Assembly: GCA_964412785.1 (NCBI GenBank)
Contig: CAYPQD010000009.1
Span: 8,301-72,300, forward strand
From: UBA5336 sp964412785
GTDB taxonomy: Bacteria; Pseudomonadota; Alphaproteobacteria; Caulobacterales; Hyphomonadaceae
Direction of reading: 5' to 3'
DNA: 64,000 nucleotides
The notes beneath the pieces are model-generated. The model saw only the letters and a list, made by a program, of their open reading frames with translations, did no database searches and was not told the DNA's origin. Below, one piece after another: positions 8,029 through 17,709 of the stretch; within the stretch, counting starts at the first letter, position 1, and the number at the start of each line of letters is the position of its first letter. A program made the position numbers and the translations under genes.

Positions 8029-11000
8029 ATGTTCGGGTTCCGGAACTGGGCGACAGGGGCAATAAGGGCGGGCACGGCCGCACTCATTCTCGGCCTCGTG
8101 GCCGCGTGCAGCGGCAGCAGCGACGATGGGGCGCCGGTTCCCGGGGCCGGCGAGTCCGGCGAGGTGGTGGAACGCTCGCGCACCGACCAGAGAGATGCGG
8201 AACGGCGCGAGCGCCTGCGCCAGCAGGCGGTCGAAGAGGCAGAGGCCGGCTTCACCTATTTCCGCTATCGCATGGATGTCTCCGGCGCGCAGCCCAAGGC
8301 GTGCTTCGTGTTTTCCGATGCCCTCGACACGGAGACGGATTACGACCCCTATATCGAGTTCCGCCCCGCCTTTCGCCCGGCGCTCAGCGTTGCGGGCCGG
8401 GAGCTTTGCGTGAGCGGGCTGTCCTTTGGCGACAATCGTACCGCGATCCTGAAGTCGGGCCTGCCGGCGGCTGACGGGCGGACGCTTGCGCGCGGCGAAG
8501 AGGTGCCGATCGATTTTGCCGACCGGCCGGCCTATGTCGGCTTCCGGGGTTCCGGCGTGATCCTGCCGCGCGAAGACGCCGACGGCCTGCCGCTGGAGAC
8601 CGTCAATGTCGATGAGGTTCGCCTTGCGGTATCCTACATCCCGGACCGGGCGCTCGCCTTCAAGTCGATCACCGAGGGCGAAACCTCCGGGCAGGGCAAT
8701 TACTCCTATCTGTATGGCGATGAGAACCCTGGCGATGTCGCTGAGGAACTCTGGTCGGGCACCATGGCGGTGCAGCGGATCGACAACGCGCCGGTGGTCA
8801 CCGTCTTCCCGCTTCAGGACGTCATCGGCGAGCTTCAGCCGGGCGCGTATTTCGTCGAGGTCACCGATACCGCGCCGCTGTCGCAACGCTCAGGTCCGCC
8901 AGCCTCGGCGCGCCGCTGGATTGTCCTGACCGACCTTGCGCTGACCGCCTATCAAGGCGCCAGCGGGCTCGACGTGACGCTGCGCTCCCTGCGCGACGGG
9001 CAGGAGCTGCCCGAGGCGCGGGTGCAGCTGATTGCCTATAACAATGACGTCCTCGCCGAGGCGCGCACCGATGCGAGCGGCCGGGTCCGCTTCGAGGCGC
9101 CGATCCTCGCCGGGACCGGCAATGGCGCACCCAAGCTCCTGCTTGCCTTTGGCGCCAAGGGAGACACCGCCGTGCTCGACCTGACGCGCGCACCGGTGGA
9201 CCTGTCGGAGATGCAGACCGGCGGCCGGCAGACCCCGGGCCCAGTGGACGCCTATCTCTACACCGATCGCGGCATCTACCGGCCGGGAGAGGCGGTGCAC
9301 CTGACCGCTCTGCTGCGCAATCGTGAGGGTATCGCCGTGCCGGACCGCGCCGGCGAATTGGTGGTCTACCGCCCCAATGGCCTGAAGGCAGAGACAGTGC
9401 GCTTCACCGGCGCGAAGATTGGTGGGCTGAAGCACACGATCGACCTGCCGCGTGACGCCCAGCGCGGGCTGTGGCGGGCCGACATCATGATTGACGGCAT
9501 GGGCCGTGCCGGCGGGCTCTCCTTCTCGGTGGAGGATTTCGTGCCGCAGCGGATTGCCGTGGAGATCACCGGCGACACCGCAACCCCGGTGATGGCAGGC
9601 GAGACCCGCGAGCTCGGCATTGACGCGCGCTTCCTCTATGGGGCGCCGGGTGCCGGCCTGACCGTCAAGACGCAGGCCCGGGTCGAGCCCGATCCTGCGC
9701 CCTTCGAGGCCTTTGGCGGCTTCGATTTCGGCCGCCATGATGCGGTGTTCAACGAACAGATCATCGAAACCGAGGACCGCACCGCCGATGGCGCGGGCAA
9801 GGCGCTGGTCCGCCTGGCACCGGGCCAGCGCGGCGCGGAATCAGACCGCCCGCTGCGCCTCAACACCGTGGTCAGCGTGCTGGAACCGGGCGGGCGCGCG
9901 GTGAGCGAGAGCGCCCGCATCCCCTACCGTCCGCGCGACCTCTATATCGGAACGAAGCCCGGTTTTGACGGGCGCCTCAGCGCCGGACAGCGCGCCGTTT
10001 TCCAGGTTGCTGCCATTAACCCGGCCGGCGAGGCCGTGGCCGCCCCGCTCGAATGGAAGTTGGTCGCGATCGACTATCACTATGACTGGTATCGCGAGGG
10101 CGAGCGCTGGCGCTGGCGGCGCTCGCGGACGGTGACGACCGTCAATGAGGGGGTCGCCGGGGCGCCCGAAGGCGGCACCACCGAGATCGTTGTGGACGGC
10201 CTTGACTGGGGCAATCACGAACTGATCGTCACCGGCCCGGGCGGCGCCATTGCCAGCCGCAGCTTCTGGGTCGGCTGGGGCGGCGAGGTCTCCGGCGAGG
10301 GCGTGGAGGCGCCCGACCGGGTGCAGGTGTCGGTGACCGAGGCGGCGGTCCGTGTCGGCCGCAATGCGGAGATCACGATCGTCCCGCCCTATGATGGCGA
10401 GGCAGAGATCATTGTCGCCACCGACCGGGTGCTCAGCATCGAGACGCGGCCGGTGACCCGCGACGGCACCCGCTTGACCCTGCCGGTGACCGACGCCTGG
10501 GGTGAGGGCGCCTACATTCTTGTCAACGTCTATACCGAGCGCGACCCGGTCCTGGCCGCCAGGCCGCGCCGCGCCGTCGGCGTCGCCTATGCGCCGGTCG
10601 ATCTCGGCGAGCGGACCTTCACGGTCGCGATCGATGCACCGGAGATCGCCCGGCCCGGCCGCGAGCAGATGATCGAGGTGACGCTGGAGGGCGGGCCACG
10701 CGAGCCGGTCTACATGACCCTCGCCGCCATTGATGAGGGCATCCTCCGGCTGACCCGTTTCCCGAGCCCGGACCCGGTGGCGTATTTCTTCGGCAAGAAG
10801 GCCCTTGGTGTCGACCTCCATGACGATTACGGTCGCTTGCTCGACCCCAATCTCGGCCTGCCGGCGGAGGTGCGCACCGGCGGCGACCAGCTTGGCGGAG
10901 AAGGCCTCAGTGTCGTGCCGGTCAAGACGGTGGCCCTGTACGAGGGGCCGATCGATGTTGGCCGGTCTCGCTCGGCCAAGGTCCGGCTCGACCTGCCGGA

Positions 11001-12996
11001 TTTCAATGGCGAGCTACGCCTGATGGCGGTGGTCTGGTCGAGGAATGGTCTTGGCGCGGCGTCGCGGCCGATGGTGGTGCGCGAGCAGGCGCCGAGCGAC
11101 CTCATCCTGCCGCGCTTCCTGGCGCCGGGCGACGCGGCCGTCGTGACGGCCAGCATAGACAATGTCGAGATGCCGCAGGGTGAATTCGAGGCGGTGCTGA
11201 CCGCTGACGGGTCGGTCGGTGTGTCTGCCGGCGAGGTCAGCCGCGCCTTGCCACAGGGCCAGCGCGCCGACATCCCGATCCGTATCGAGGCGAGCGAGAC
11301 CGGCATTTCCCGCCTGCGTCTGACCGTCGACGGGCCGGACAATTTCGTCGCTGACAAGCAATACCTGATCGAGACCCGCTCGCCCTTCCTGCCGGTCACA
11401 GAGGTATCGAGCGCGCAGATGGCGCCGGGCCAGAGCCATGCGCTATCCCCGGACCTGCTCGACGGCCTTGTGCCGGGGACGGCGCAGGTGACGGTGAGCT
11501 TTGCCGCCCTGCCTGTGGATGCGACCGCGCTCTACACCTCGCTGGCGCGCTATCCCTATGGCTGCACCGAGCAGACAGTCAGCCGGGCCCTGCCGCTGCT
11601 CTATTCCGACGACCTCGTCGCCATGGGTGCTGATGGCACGCTCGGCGAGAGCCGCCAGGAGGTGCAGATGGCGGTGACCCGCATACTCAACCGGCAGAGC
11701 GCCGATGGCGCCTTCGGCCTGTGGCGCGAGGGCGACCGCAATGCCTCGCCCTGGCTTGGCGCCTACACCACCGACTTCCTGGTGCGGGCGAAGGCGAACG
11801 GCCATGCGGTGCCCGATGAGGCACTGGAGCGGGCCTATGGGGCGCTCGCCCAGGTCGCCAGCGGCGATGCCTGGCGGGTCTATGGCTATGACACCGATGT
11901 CTGGCCGAGCCGTTGGCATGACGACACCGAGGCGAAGCTGATGCAGCGCTCTGCGCCCCATGCCCTCTACGTGCTGGCGAAGGCCGGCCGGGCAGACCTG
12001 TCGCGCCTTCGCTACCTGCATGACCGCGAGCTTGGCCAGATTGCGAGCCCCCTGGCACGCGCGCACCTCGGTGCGGCGCTTGCCCTGATGGGCGACCAGG
12101 CCCGCGCGATCAGCGCATTCGAGGCGGCCATCGAGGCACTCGGCTACCAGAATTCCGGTGACTATTACCAAACGCCCCTGCGCGACACCGCCGGAGTTCT
12201 GGCGCTGGCCGCCGAGGTGGAATTGCCGCAGATGACGGCAGCGCTTGCCGACCAGCTTGGCCGCGATGTGCCCGATCCGACAGAGCTCTCCACCCAGGAG
12301 AAGGCGTTCCTGCTGGCGGCCGTCGGCACGCTGTCGGGCGGTGACGCGCAGAGCTATGGCATGGCGGTCACCGGCCTCGGCCGCGGCAATGACAATGACC
12401 GCCGCTATTTCCTCAGCGCCGGACAGGTCACCCCCGAAGTGACGTTCACCAACACCGGCAGCCAGCCGGTCTTCCGCAGCGTCATGGTCACCGGCGCGCC
12501 GAGCAGCGCACCGCCGCCGGCCAGTTCCAGGCTGGGAGCCCGCAAGCGTTTGGCGGCGCTTGACGGCAGCCGCGTCGACCCCGGCCGGCTGACCCAGGGT
12601 GACCAGATCATCGTGGTGCTGACCCTGGAACCGGACGAGCGGCGGACCAACCCGCTGATCGTGGCCGACCTGCTGCCGGCGGGCCTGGAGATCGAGACGA
12701 TCCTGACGCCGGCCGATGGCCGCCGAGACAATGCCGACAGCGGCGCCTTCGCGTGGATCGGCCCAATCGCCGCGACGAAGACGGCGGAGGCCCGCGACGA
12801 CCGGTTTGTCGCCGCCATCGATGTCCGCGATGAGGTGCGCACCCTGGCCTATGTCGCGCGCGCGGTTACGCCGGGAGAGTTCGTGATGCCGGGCGTGGTC
12901 GCGGAGGACATGTACCGCCCGGACGTGTTCGCGCGCACCGAGGTTCAGCGGGTGGTCATCGCCCCGGCCGATGGGGGCGCCGGCGGGACGCCATGA
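8029..12996 (+). CDS. Bacterial alpha-2-macroglobulin lipoprotein (YfhM-like)
   Basis: This 1655-residue protein is thought to guard the periplasm by trapping proteases that enter through a damaged outer membrane. It has a lipoprotein signal with cleavage before Cys in LVAACSGSS. A macroglobulin (MG2-type) segment contains YRPGEAVHLTALLRNR near residue 420. The thioester motif is present as YGCTEQ with Cys at about residue 1179, followed by the helical thioester domain and a C-terminal receptor-like region. ATG 8029 is preferred to GTG 8011 because GAGGGA lies 7 nt upstream. Its stop overlaps the pbpC start as ATGA, the classical yfhM-pbpC pairing that couples protease trapping to peptidoglycan repair. 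Confidence 0.93.
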   Translation: MFGFRNWATGAIRAGTAALILGLVAACSGSSDDGAPVPGAGESGEVVERSRTDQRDAERRERLRQQAVEEAEAGFTYFRYRMDVSGAQPKACFVFSDALDTETDYDPYIEFRPAFRPALSVAGRELCVSGLSFGDNRTAILKSGLPAADGRTLARGEEVPIDFADRPAYVGFRGSGVILPREDADGLPLETVNVDEVRLAVSYIPDRALAFKSITEGETSGQGNYSYLYGDENPGDVAEELWSGTMAVQRIDNAPVVTVFPLQDVIGELQPGAYFVEVTDTAPLSQRSGPPASARRWIVLTDLALTAYQGASGLDVTLRSLRDGQELPEARVQLIAYNNDVLAEARTDASGRVRFEAPILAGTGNGAPKLLLAFGAKGDTAVLDLTRAPVDLSEMQTGGRQTPGPVDAYLYTDRGIYRPGEAVHLTALLRNREGIAVPDRAGELVVYRPNGLKAETVRFTGAKIGGLKHTIDLPRDAQRGLWRADIMIDGMGRAGGLSFSVEDFVPQRIAVEITGDTATPVMAGETRELGIDARFLYGAPGAGLTVKTQARVEPDPAPFEAFGGFDFGRHDAVFNEQIIETEDRTADGAGKALVRLAPGQRGAESDRPLRLNTVVSVLEPGGRAVSESARIPYRPRDLYIGTKPGFDGRLSAGQRAVFQVAAINPAGEAVAAPLEWKLVAIDYHYDWYREGERWRWRRSRTVTTVNEGVAGAPEGGTTEIVVDGLDWGNHELIVTGPGGAIASRSFWVGWGGEVSGEGVEAPDRVQVSVTEAAVRVGRNAEITIVPPYDGEAEIIVATDRVLSIETRPVTRDGTRLTLPVTDAWGEGAYILVNVYTERDPVLAARPRRAVGVAYAPVDLGERTFTVAIDAPEIARPGREQMIEVTLEGGPREPVYMTLAAIDEGILRLTRFPSPDPVAYFFGKKALGVDLHDDYGRLLDPNLGLPAEVRTGGDQLGGEGLSVVPVKTVALYEGPIDVGRSRSAKVRLDLPDFNGELRLMAVVWSRNGLGAASRPMVVREQAPSDLILPRFLAPGDAAVVTASIDNVEMPQGEFEAVLTADGSVGVSAGEVSRALPQGQRADIPIRIEASETGISRLRLTVDGPDNFVADKQYLIETRSPFLPVTEVSSAQMAPGQSHALSPDLLDGLVPGTAQVTVSFAALPVDATALYTSLARYPYGCTEQTVSRALPLLYSDDLVAMGADGTLGESRQEVQMAVTRILNRQSADGAFGLWREGDRNASPWLGAYTTDFLVRAKANGHAVPDEALERAYGALAQVASGDAWRVYGYDTDVWPSRWHDDTEAKLMQRSAPHALYVLAKAGRADLSRLRYLHDRELGQIASPLARAHLGAALALMGDQARAISAFEAAIEALGYQNSGDYYQTPLRDTAGVLALAAEVELPQMTAALADQLGRDVPDPTELSTQEKAFLLAAVGTLSGGDAQSYGMAVTGLGRGNDNDRRYFLSAGQVTPEVTFTNTGSQPVFRSVMVTGAPSSAPPPASSRLGARKRLAALDGSRVDPGRLTQGDQIIVVLTLEPDERRTNPLIVADLLPAGLEIETILTPADGRRDNADSGAFAWIGPIAATKTAEARDDRFVAAIDVRDEVRTLAYVARAVTPGEFVMPGVVAEDMYRPDVFARTEVQRVVIAPADGGAGGTP

Positions 12997-15068
12997 CCGG
13001 GCGCTGGCGCAGGCGGTCGAGGCGGGCCGCAGCGAGCCTGGTCGCGGCACTGGGACTCCTCGTCGTGCTGGACCTGCTGTTGCCGCCGCCGCTGCACCGG
13101 GCCGCCACCCTTTCGCAATGGGTCACAGACCGCGACGGACGGCCGCTGCGGGCCTTCCCGACGCCGCAGGGGCGCTGGCGTTTCCCGGCCGATATCGAGC
13201 GAATTGACCCGGTCTTCCTGGAGGCGCTGATCGCGGTGGAGGATCGCCGGTTCCATCGCCACCCGGGCGTCGACCCGGTCGGCCTGTTCCGCGCGGCGGT
13301 GACCTCGGCCCGGGCCGGGCGCATCGTCTCTGGTGGCTCCACCATCACCATGCAGACCGCCCGCCTGCTGGAGCCGCGCAAACGCACCCTCGGCGCCAAG
13401 CTTATCGAGATCATCCGGGCGCTGCAGATCGAGCGGCGCCTCAGCAAGCGCGAGATCCTGGAACTCTATCTGACGCTGGCGCCCTATGGTGGAAACCTTG
13501 AAGGCGTGCGCGCGGCGAGCTGGGCGTATTTTGGACGCGAGCCGGACCGCCTCTCCGATGACCAGATCGCGCTGTTGATCGCCCTGCCGCAGGCGCCGGA
13601 AAGCCGCCGGCCGGACCGGCGCATCCTCGGCGCGGCGGCCGGACGCGCGGCGATCCTTGAGAAGTTGGTGCGCATCGGCGCGCTCAGCGCGGGACGTGCC
13701 GCCGAGGCCGATGGCGCGCCCCTGCCCCTGCAGCGCAACGCATTCCCCGCGCGCGCCTGGCATGCCAGCGCGGCGGCGCGCGAGGGCGCCGGGCCGGGCG
13801 ATATCCGCACCAGCCTCGACGCGCGCCTGCAGGCGGAACTGGAGTCGCTGCTGGCTGCGCGGGCGGCGGAGGCGGGCCCGGCGGTGCAGATGGCCGCGCT
13901 TGTCGTCGACATCCCGAGCCGGGGCGTCAGGGCGGCTGTCGGCTCGGCGGGGCGGGAGCGGCCGGGCGGCTGGCTGGACCTCACCGCGCAGGCCCGCTCG
14001 CCGGGCTCGACGCTGAAGCCATTCATCTATGCCATGGCATTCGACGACGGCCTGGCCACGCCGGCGACGCGGATCAGCGACCTGCCCAAGCGGTTCGACG
14101 CCTACCAACCGGAAAACTTCGACCGCAGTTTCCGCGGCGAGGTGCGCATTTCCGAGGCCCTGCAGCATTCTCTGAACGTGCCGGCCGTGCTGGCGCTGGC
14201 CGAGGTCGGGCCGGAGCGCTTTGCAGCCGAACTGACCCTCGCCGGGACGCCGCCGCGCATTACCGGCTCGGCGCTACGCGATCCGGGCCTGGCTCTGGCG
14301 CTCGGCGGGGCGGGGATGACGGCGCAGGAACTTGCCGTGCTCTACGCCGCGCTTGGCGATGGCGGGCGGGCAAAGCCGCTGGCCTGGCGGGCGGCGGAGG
14401 AGGTGCAAGGCGCGGGCTCGCCGGGCCACCGCCTGCTCGCGCCGGCGAGCGCGGATACCGTGCTCGCCATTCTCAGGAACACGCCGACGCCGACGGGCCG
14501 GATGCCGGGACGCCTGACCGCAGCGGCGCCGCAGGTCGCCTTCAAGACCGGCACGTCCTATGGCTTCCGCGATGCCTGGGCGGCCGGTGTCGCCGGCGAC
14601 CTCGCTCTCATTGTCTGGGTCGGGCGCGCTGACGGGGCGCCGCGACCCGGCGAGACCGGTCGCTCGTCGGCGCTGCCGATCCTGTTCGAACTCGCCGACA
14701 GGGCGCAGCGCCATCTCGTTATTGCCGACCCCGGCGCCGCGCGCATTGCATCCCGGCCGGAGCGGATGGCGCGCGGGCCGCTGATGCGCTTCGAGGACGA
14801 GGCGGCGCCGCCGGCAATCCTGTTTCCGCCGGCCGGGGCGGAACTTTGGGCCGGCATGGTGGACGGGCGCGCGCCGCGGGCCTTTGTCCTGTCGGGTCGG
14901 GGCGAGGGGCCGCTCGACTGGTATGTGGATGGCACGCCCGTGGCGCGCGATGCGGCCGGTGCGCCGGTCTGGTCGCCGGACCGGGCCGGCTTCTATGCGG
15001 TGACCGCTGTTGACCGGGCCGGCCGGCAGGCACGGGTGAGGGTGCGCGTGATCGGCGCTCCGGCCTGA
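12993..15068 (+). CDS. pbpC: Penicillin-binding protein 1C
   Basis: This is a bifunctional inner-membrane peptidoglycan synthase of 691 residues, with its catalytic domains in the periplasm. An N-terminal membrane anchor (about residues 15-32) precedes a GT51 glycosyltransferase domain, marked by EDRRFHRHPGVDP and GGSTITMQTARLL. The transpeptidase domain has SPGSTLKPF with the acylated Ser at about 339, SLNVPAV as the SxN motif, and KTGTSYGF with Lys at about 518. The roughly 90 C-terminal residues match the extra beta domain typical of PBP1C. It overlaps the A2M gene by 4 nt, so the two are translationally coupled. PBP1C is generally non-essential, and it probably works with the A2M lipoprotein in envelope repair. 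Confidence 0.94.
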   Translation: MTGRWRRRSRRAAASLVAALGLLVVLDLLLPPPLHRAATLSQWVTDRDGRPLRAFPTPQGRWRFPADIERIDPVFLEALIAVEDRRFHRHPGVDPVGLFRAAVTSARAGRIVSGGSTITMQTARLLEPRKRTLGAKLIEIIRALQIERRLSKREILELYLTLAPYGGNLEGVRAASWAYFGREPDRLSDDQIALLIALPQAPESRRPDRRILGAAAGRAAILEKLVRIGALSAGRAAEADGAPLPLQRNAFPARAWHASAAAREGAGPGDIRTSLDARLQAELESLLAARAAEAGPAVQMAALVVDIPSRGVRAAVGSAGRERPGGWLDLTAQARSPGSTLKPFIYAMAFDDGLATPATRISDLPKRFDAYQPENFDRSFRGEVRISEALQHSLNVPAVLALAEVGPERFAAELTLAGTPPRITGSALRDPGLALALGGAGMTAQELAVLYAALGDGGRAKPLAWRAAEEVQGAGSPGHRLLAPASADTVLAILRNTPTPTGRMPGRLTAAAPQVAFKTGTSYGFRDAWAAGVAGDLALIVWVGRADGAPRPGETGRSSALPILFELADRAQRHLVIADPGAARIASRPERMARGPLMRFEDEAAPPAILFPPAGAELWAGMVDGRAPRAFVLSGRGEGPLDWYVDGTPVARDAAGAPVWSPDRAGFYAVTAVDRAGRQARVRVRVIGAPA

Positions 15069-15119
15069 GCGCGCCGGACCTGCGTCTCTGCCTGTTCGAC
15101 CCGGCCATTCACCTGATCC

Positions 15120-15131
15120 ACACAATTGTGT
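15120..15131. promoter_or_regulatory. Perfect 12-bp palindrome upstream of msrA
   Basis: ACACAATTGTGT is a perfect inverted repeat located 107 bp before the msrA start and 52 bp after pbpC. A symmetric AT-rich site in otherwise GC-rich intergenic DNA is compatible with a dimeric repressor such as a MarR/OhrR-type redox regulator. That assignment is inference; no regulator gene is adjacent. Confidence 0.35.
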
Positions 15132-15237
15132 CATCTACTGAGGATTGGCCTTCCCTCCGTGCCCGACCGCCCGCACATACGCACCTCCGACGCGTCCTGT
15201 TGCGGCGCAACGCGAAGACCTTGAGGATCTGCTTGTG

Positions 15238-15879
15238 ATGCGCCTGACTTCCAACACGCTTGTCGCCGCCTTCGCCGGCCTCGCCGCGGCGACTTTCTCC
15301 TTTGTCTCTGTCGCCGGCGCGCAGGATGCGCCGATGGAGATCGCGACGCTGCAATCTGCCGAGACGGCGGTGTTTGCCGGCGGCTGTTTCTGGTGCGTGG
15401 AGGCGGACTTCGACAAGGTCGATGGCGTCGTCGATACCTTGTCTGGCTACACCGGAGGGATCAGCGACAAGCCGACCTACCGCACCCACAAGCTCGGCGG
15501 CCATTTGGAAGCGGTGAAGGTGACCTATGACCCGGCGATCGTCAGCTATGACGCGCTGGTCTCCCATTTCTTCCGCCATGTGGATCCGACGGATGCCGGC
15601 GGGCAGTTCTGCGACCGTGGCAAGAGCTATGCGACGGCGATCTTCGTCGATGACGCAGACCAGCGCGCGACGGCCGAGGCGATCAAGGCAGGGATCGAAC
15701 AGTCCGGCGTCCTGCCGGGGGCGGTGGTCACGCCGGTAGAGGACCTGACCACCTTCTGGCCGGCGGAGGGCTTTCACCAGGACTATTACCTGGAAAACCC
15801 GATCCAGTACCGGTTCTACAGGAAGAATTGCGGCCGAGACCAGCGCATCGAACGGATCTGGAGCGGCGCCGACAGCTGA
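15238..15879 (+). CDS. msrA: Peptide-methionine (S)-S-oxide reductase, probably exported
   Basis: MsrA reduces the S-epimer of methionine sulfoxide in oxidised proteins. The 213-residue product carries the catalytic GGCFWC motif with the nucleophilic Cys at residue 50, GYTGG further on, and a Cys near the C-terminus (KNCGRD) that can act as resolving cysteine. Before the domain is a convincing signal peptide (RLTSNTLVAAFAGLAAATF, Ala-rich cleavage near AGAQ), so this copy is probably periplasmic rather than cytoplasmic. ATG 15238 is used (GAGG about 11 nt upstream; GTG 15235 is possible). An internal ATG at 15333 would give a cytoplasmic form. It lies next to envelope-maintenance genes, which fits repair of oxidised envelope proteins. 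Confidence 0.9.
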   Translation: MRLTSNTLVAAFAGLAAATFSFVSVAGAQDAPMEIATLQSAETAVFAGGCFWCVEADFDKVDGVVDTLSGYTGGISDKPTYRTHKLGGHLEAVKVTYDPAIVSYDALVSHFFRHVDPTDAGGQFCDRGKSYATAIFVDDADQRATAEAIKAGIEQSGVLPGAVVTPVEDLTTFWPAEGFHQDYYLENPIQYRFYRKNCGRDQRIERIWSGADS

Positions 15880-15889
15880 CGCCTCGCCA

Positions 15890-17617
15890 TCACGGGCAGG
15901 GCGGGTTGACACGCTCGCTCTGGCCTTCGAACCGCTTCTCCCACGCCTGGTCGCGCTCCATCGGGGCATGGCCGGAGGCCCGATAGAGTTCCAGTCGCCG
16001 CAGGATCGGGCAGCCATTGGCGCGCTCGCCAAGCACGATCTCGATCGTCCCGACATGCCTGAAGGTGGCGAAATCGGCGCGAATGCGCGGGCGCAGGCCC
16101 GGCCTCAGGCTTGCGACCAGGACGGCATCGTCGATCTCGCCGGTCAGGACGGCGCGTTCTGAAAAGCTCTTGATCCCGGCATTGCGGCGCCAGGCGATCA
16201 GCGGCACGTCGAGCCGGTTGCGGCCGTAATAGTCGATCCCGTGCCAGACTTCGCGCTCGTCGACGAGCACTGCGCTCGCGTCCATGTCGATGGCAGCGCG
16301 GGTGATCGCAGCGGCGGTCTCGTCCCAGCCGCGCGTGCGCTTCAGCGCATTGTCGAGGCCGAGGCTGCGGGTCAGCGTCGCCGGGCCGATGACCAGGATG
16401 GCAAGCACCATGGCGAGGGCGAAGTGGAAGGCGAAGCTCAGCCAGAGCAGTCCCACCGGCCGGCCGCGGAAGCCCCAGCCGAAGCTGAGAATGGCAAGCC
16501 CGAAGCCGGCACCGAGCAGGATGCGGAACAGCAGCGACACATCGGGGATAAGCAGGATCGCGATCAGCGTGAGCGCGGCGATCGCCGGCCACAGCCATGC
16601 GATCGCCCGGCCACGGTCCAGCCAGGCGGCGACCAGGATCATCGCCGCCGGATAGGCCGTCGCGGCCCAGTTGGCATGGGCGCGCGAGACCACCGCCTGC
16701 ACCGCGATGAGGACCAGCACGGGCAGGATGAAACAGATTAGCCAGCGGGCTCTCGGCGCCTCGTGTCCGCTAGCCCGGCGCAGGAAGGTCAGCAGGCCCA
16801 ACAGCAGGGTGACAACCACCACCGGGCCGGCCACGGCCATCTGGTCGACAAGGAATTTCGCGAGGTTTTCCGGGTTGAACAGCGGGCCTGACAGATTGGC
16901 ATTGTCGACCGTGTGTCCGACGGTTGCAAAGTCATTGGCGGCGTTCCAGGCAAGGTGCGGCGCGATGATGAGGGCCGCGAGCAGGCCGGCGAGCGCGCCA
17001 CGGCCCGACAGCAGGGCGCGGCGCATGGGCGGGTCAATCAGCGCGGTCAGGGCAAGGCCGATGAGGAAATAGAGCCCGGCATACTTGGCGAGCAGGCCAA
17101 AGCCGATGGCCAGGCCGAGCCCGGCAGCGCCGAGCCATCCGGCCCGCCCCTCGCGCAGGCGCCAGGCGAGCCACAGGGCAAGGCACCAGATCGGCAGCAG
17201 CACCCCGTCGGTGGAAATCAGTCCCGAGGACAGAATGATGCCCGGCATCAGCGCATAGCCGACCGCGGCGAGGAAGCCGGTGCGCGGGCTGAACATGTCC
17301 CTTCCGGCGAGGTAAAGGAAGGCGGCGCCGGCGGTGTGCAGCAAGGGCGCCGGCAGGCGGATCGCCCACTCGGCATGGCCAAACAGGCTGGTGGAGGCGG
17401 CAATCACCCAGGCAATCAGCGGTGGCTTGGAATAGTAGCCCCAGGCCAATTCGCGGCTCCAGCGCCAGTACTGGGCCTCGTCGGCATACAGGTCGGCGCG
17501 GCTGAGCAGTATGCTGGCCAGCCGCAGCGCGAGCAAGACGAGCAGGACGATGAGGGTTGCCCATCCCCAGCGCGCTTCGCCGGTTCCTGCGGCCTGTCGA
17601 TGGAAACTGGTACGCAC
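15890..17617 (-). CDS. Glycosyltransferase family 39 (ArnT/PMT-like) membrane protein
   Basis: This is a 575-residue polytopic inner-membrane protein of the lipid-linked-sugar glycosyltransferase superfamily. The first periplasmic loop has the diagnostic LYADEAQYWRWSRELAWGYY, with the Asp-Glu pair expected to bind metal and donor, followed by SKPPLIAWVI. About 11-12 further hydrophobic segments follow, then a soluble C-terminal region containing HGIDYYGRNRLDVPLI. Such proteins move a sugar from a polyprenyl-phosphate donor to lipid A, another glycolipid or protein; the acceptor is unknown. The start is GTG 17617, the only plausible start before the first helix. It is divergent from speD, with 92 nt between them, and converges on msrA with a 10-nt gap. 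Confidence 0.87.
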   Translation of the reverse strand: MRTSFHRQAAGTGEARWGWATLIVLLVLLALRLASILLSRADLYADEAQYWRWSRELAWGYYSKPPLIAWVIAASTSLFGHAEWAIRLPAPLLHTAGAAFLYLAGRDMFSPRTGFLAAVGYALMPGIILSSGLISTDGVLLPIWCLALWLAWRLREGRAGWLGAAGLGLAIGFGLLAKYAGLYFLIGLALTALIDPPMRRALLSGRGALAGLLAALIIAPHLAWNAANDFATVGHTVDNANLSGPLFNPENLAKFLVDQMAVAGPVVVVTLLLGLLTFLRRASGHEAPRARWLICFILPVLVLIAVQAVVSRAHANWAATAYPAAMILVAAWLDRGRAIAWLWPAIAALTLIAILLIPDVSLLFRILLGAGFGLAILSFGWGFRGRPVGLLWLSFAFHFALAMVLAILVIGPATLTRSLGLDNALKRTRGWDETAAAITRAAIDMDASAVLVDEREVWHGIDYYGRNRLDVPLIAWRRNAGIKSFSERAVLTGEIDDAVLVASLRPGLRPRIRADFATFRHVGTIEIVLGERANGCPILRRLELYRASGHAPMERDQAWEKRFEGQSERVNPPCP

Positions 17618-17709
17618 CCCTTGAATCCTGCCTTCAAATGCGGTTTTTCCGCGGTTTCAGCCGACGATCCGGGCCCGAGCGCCCGCACCTGACGACAGGG
17701 AGAGAGGGC

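Noticed and set aside
11443..13050. 535-codon open frame antisense to the A2M and pbpC genes
   Set aside because: It lies across two well-supported sense genes and has no recognisable domain; composition is that of a shadow frame.
17618..17709. Polyamine or SAM riboswitch in the speD leader
   Set aside because: Only a small GCGG-TTTTT-CCGC hairpin is visible in 92 bp, without conserved aptamer elements.
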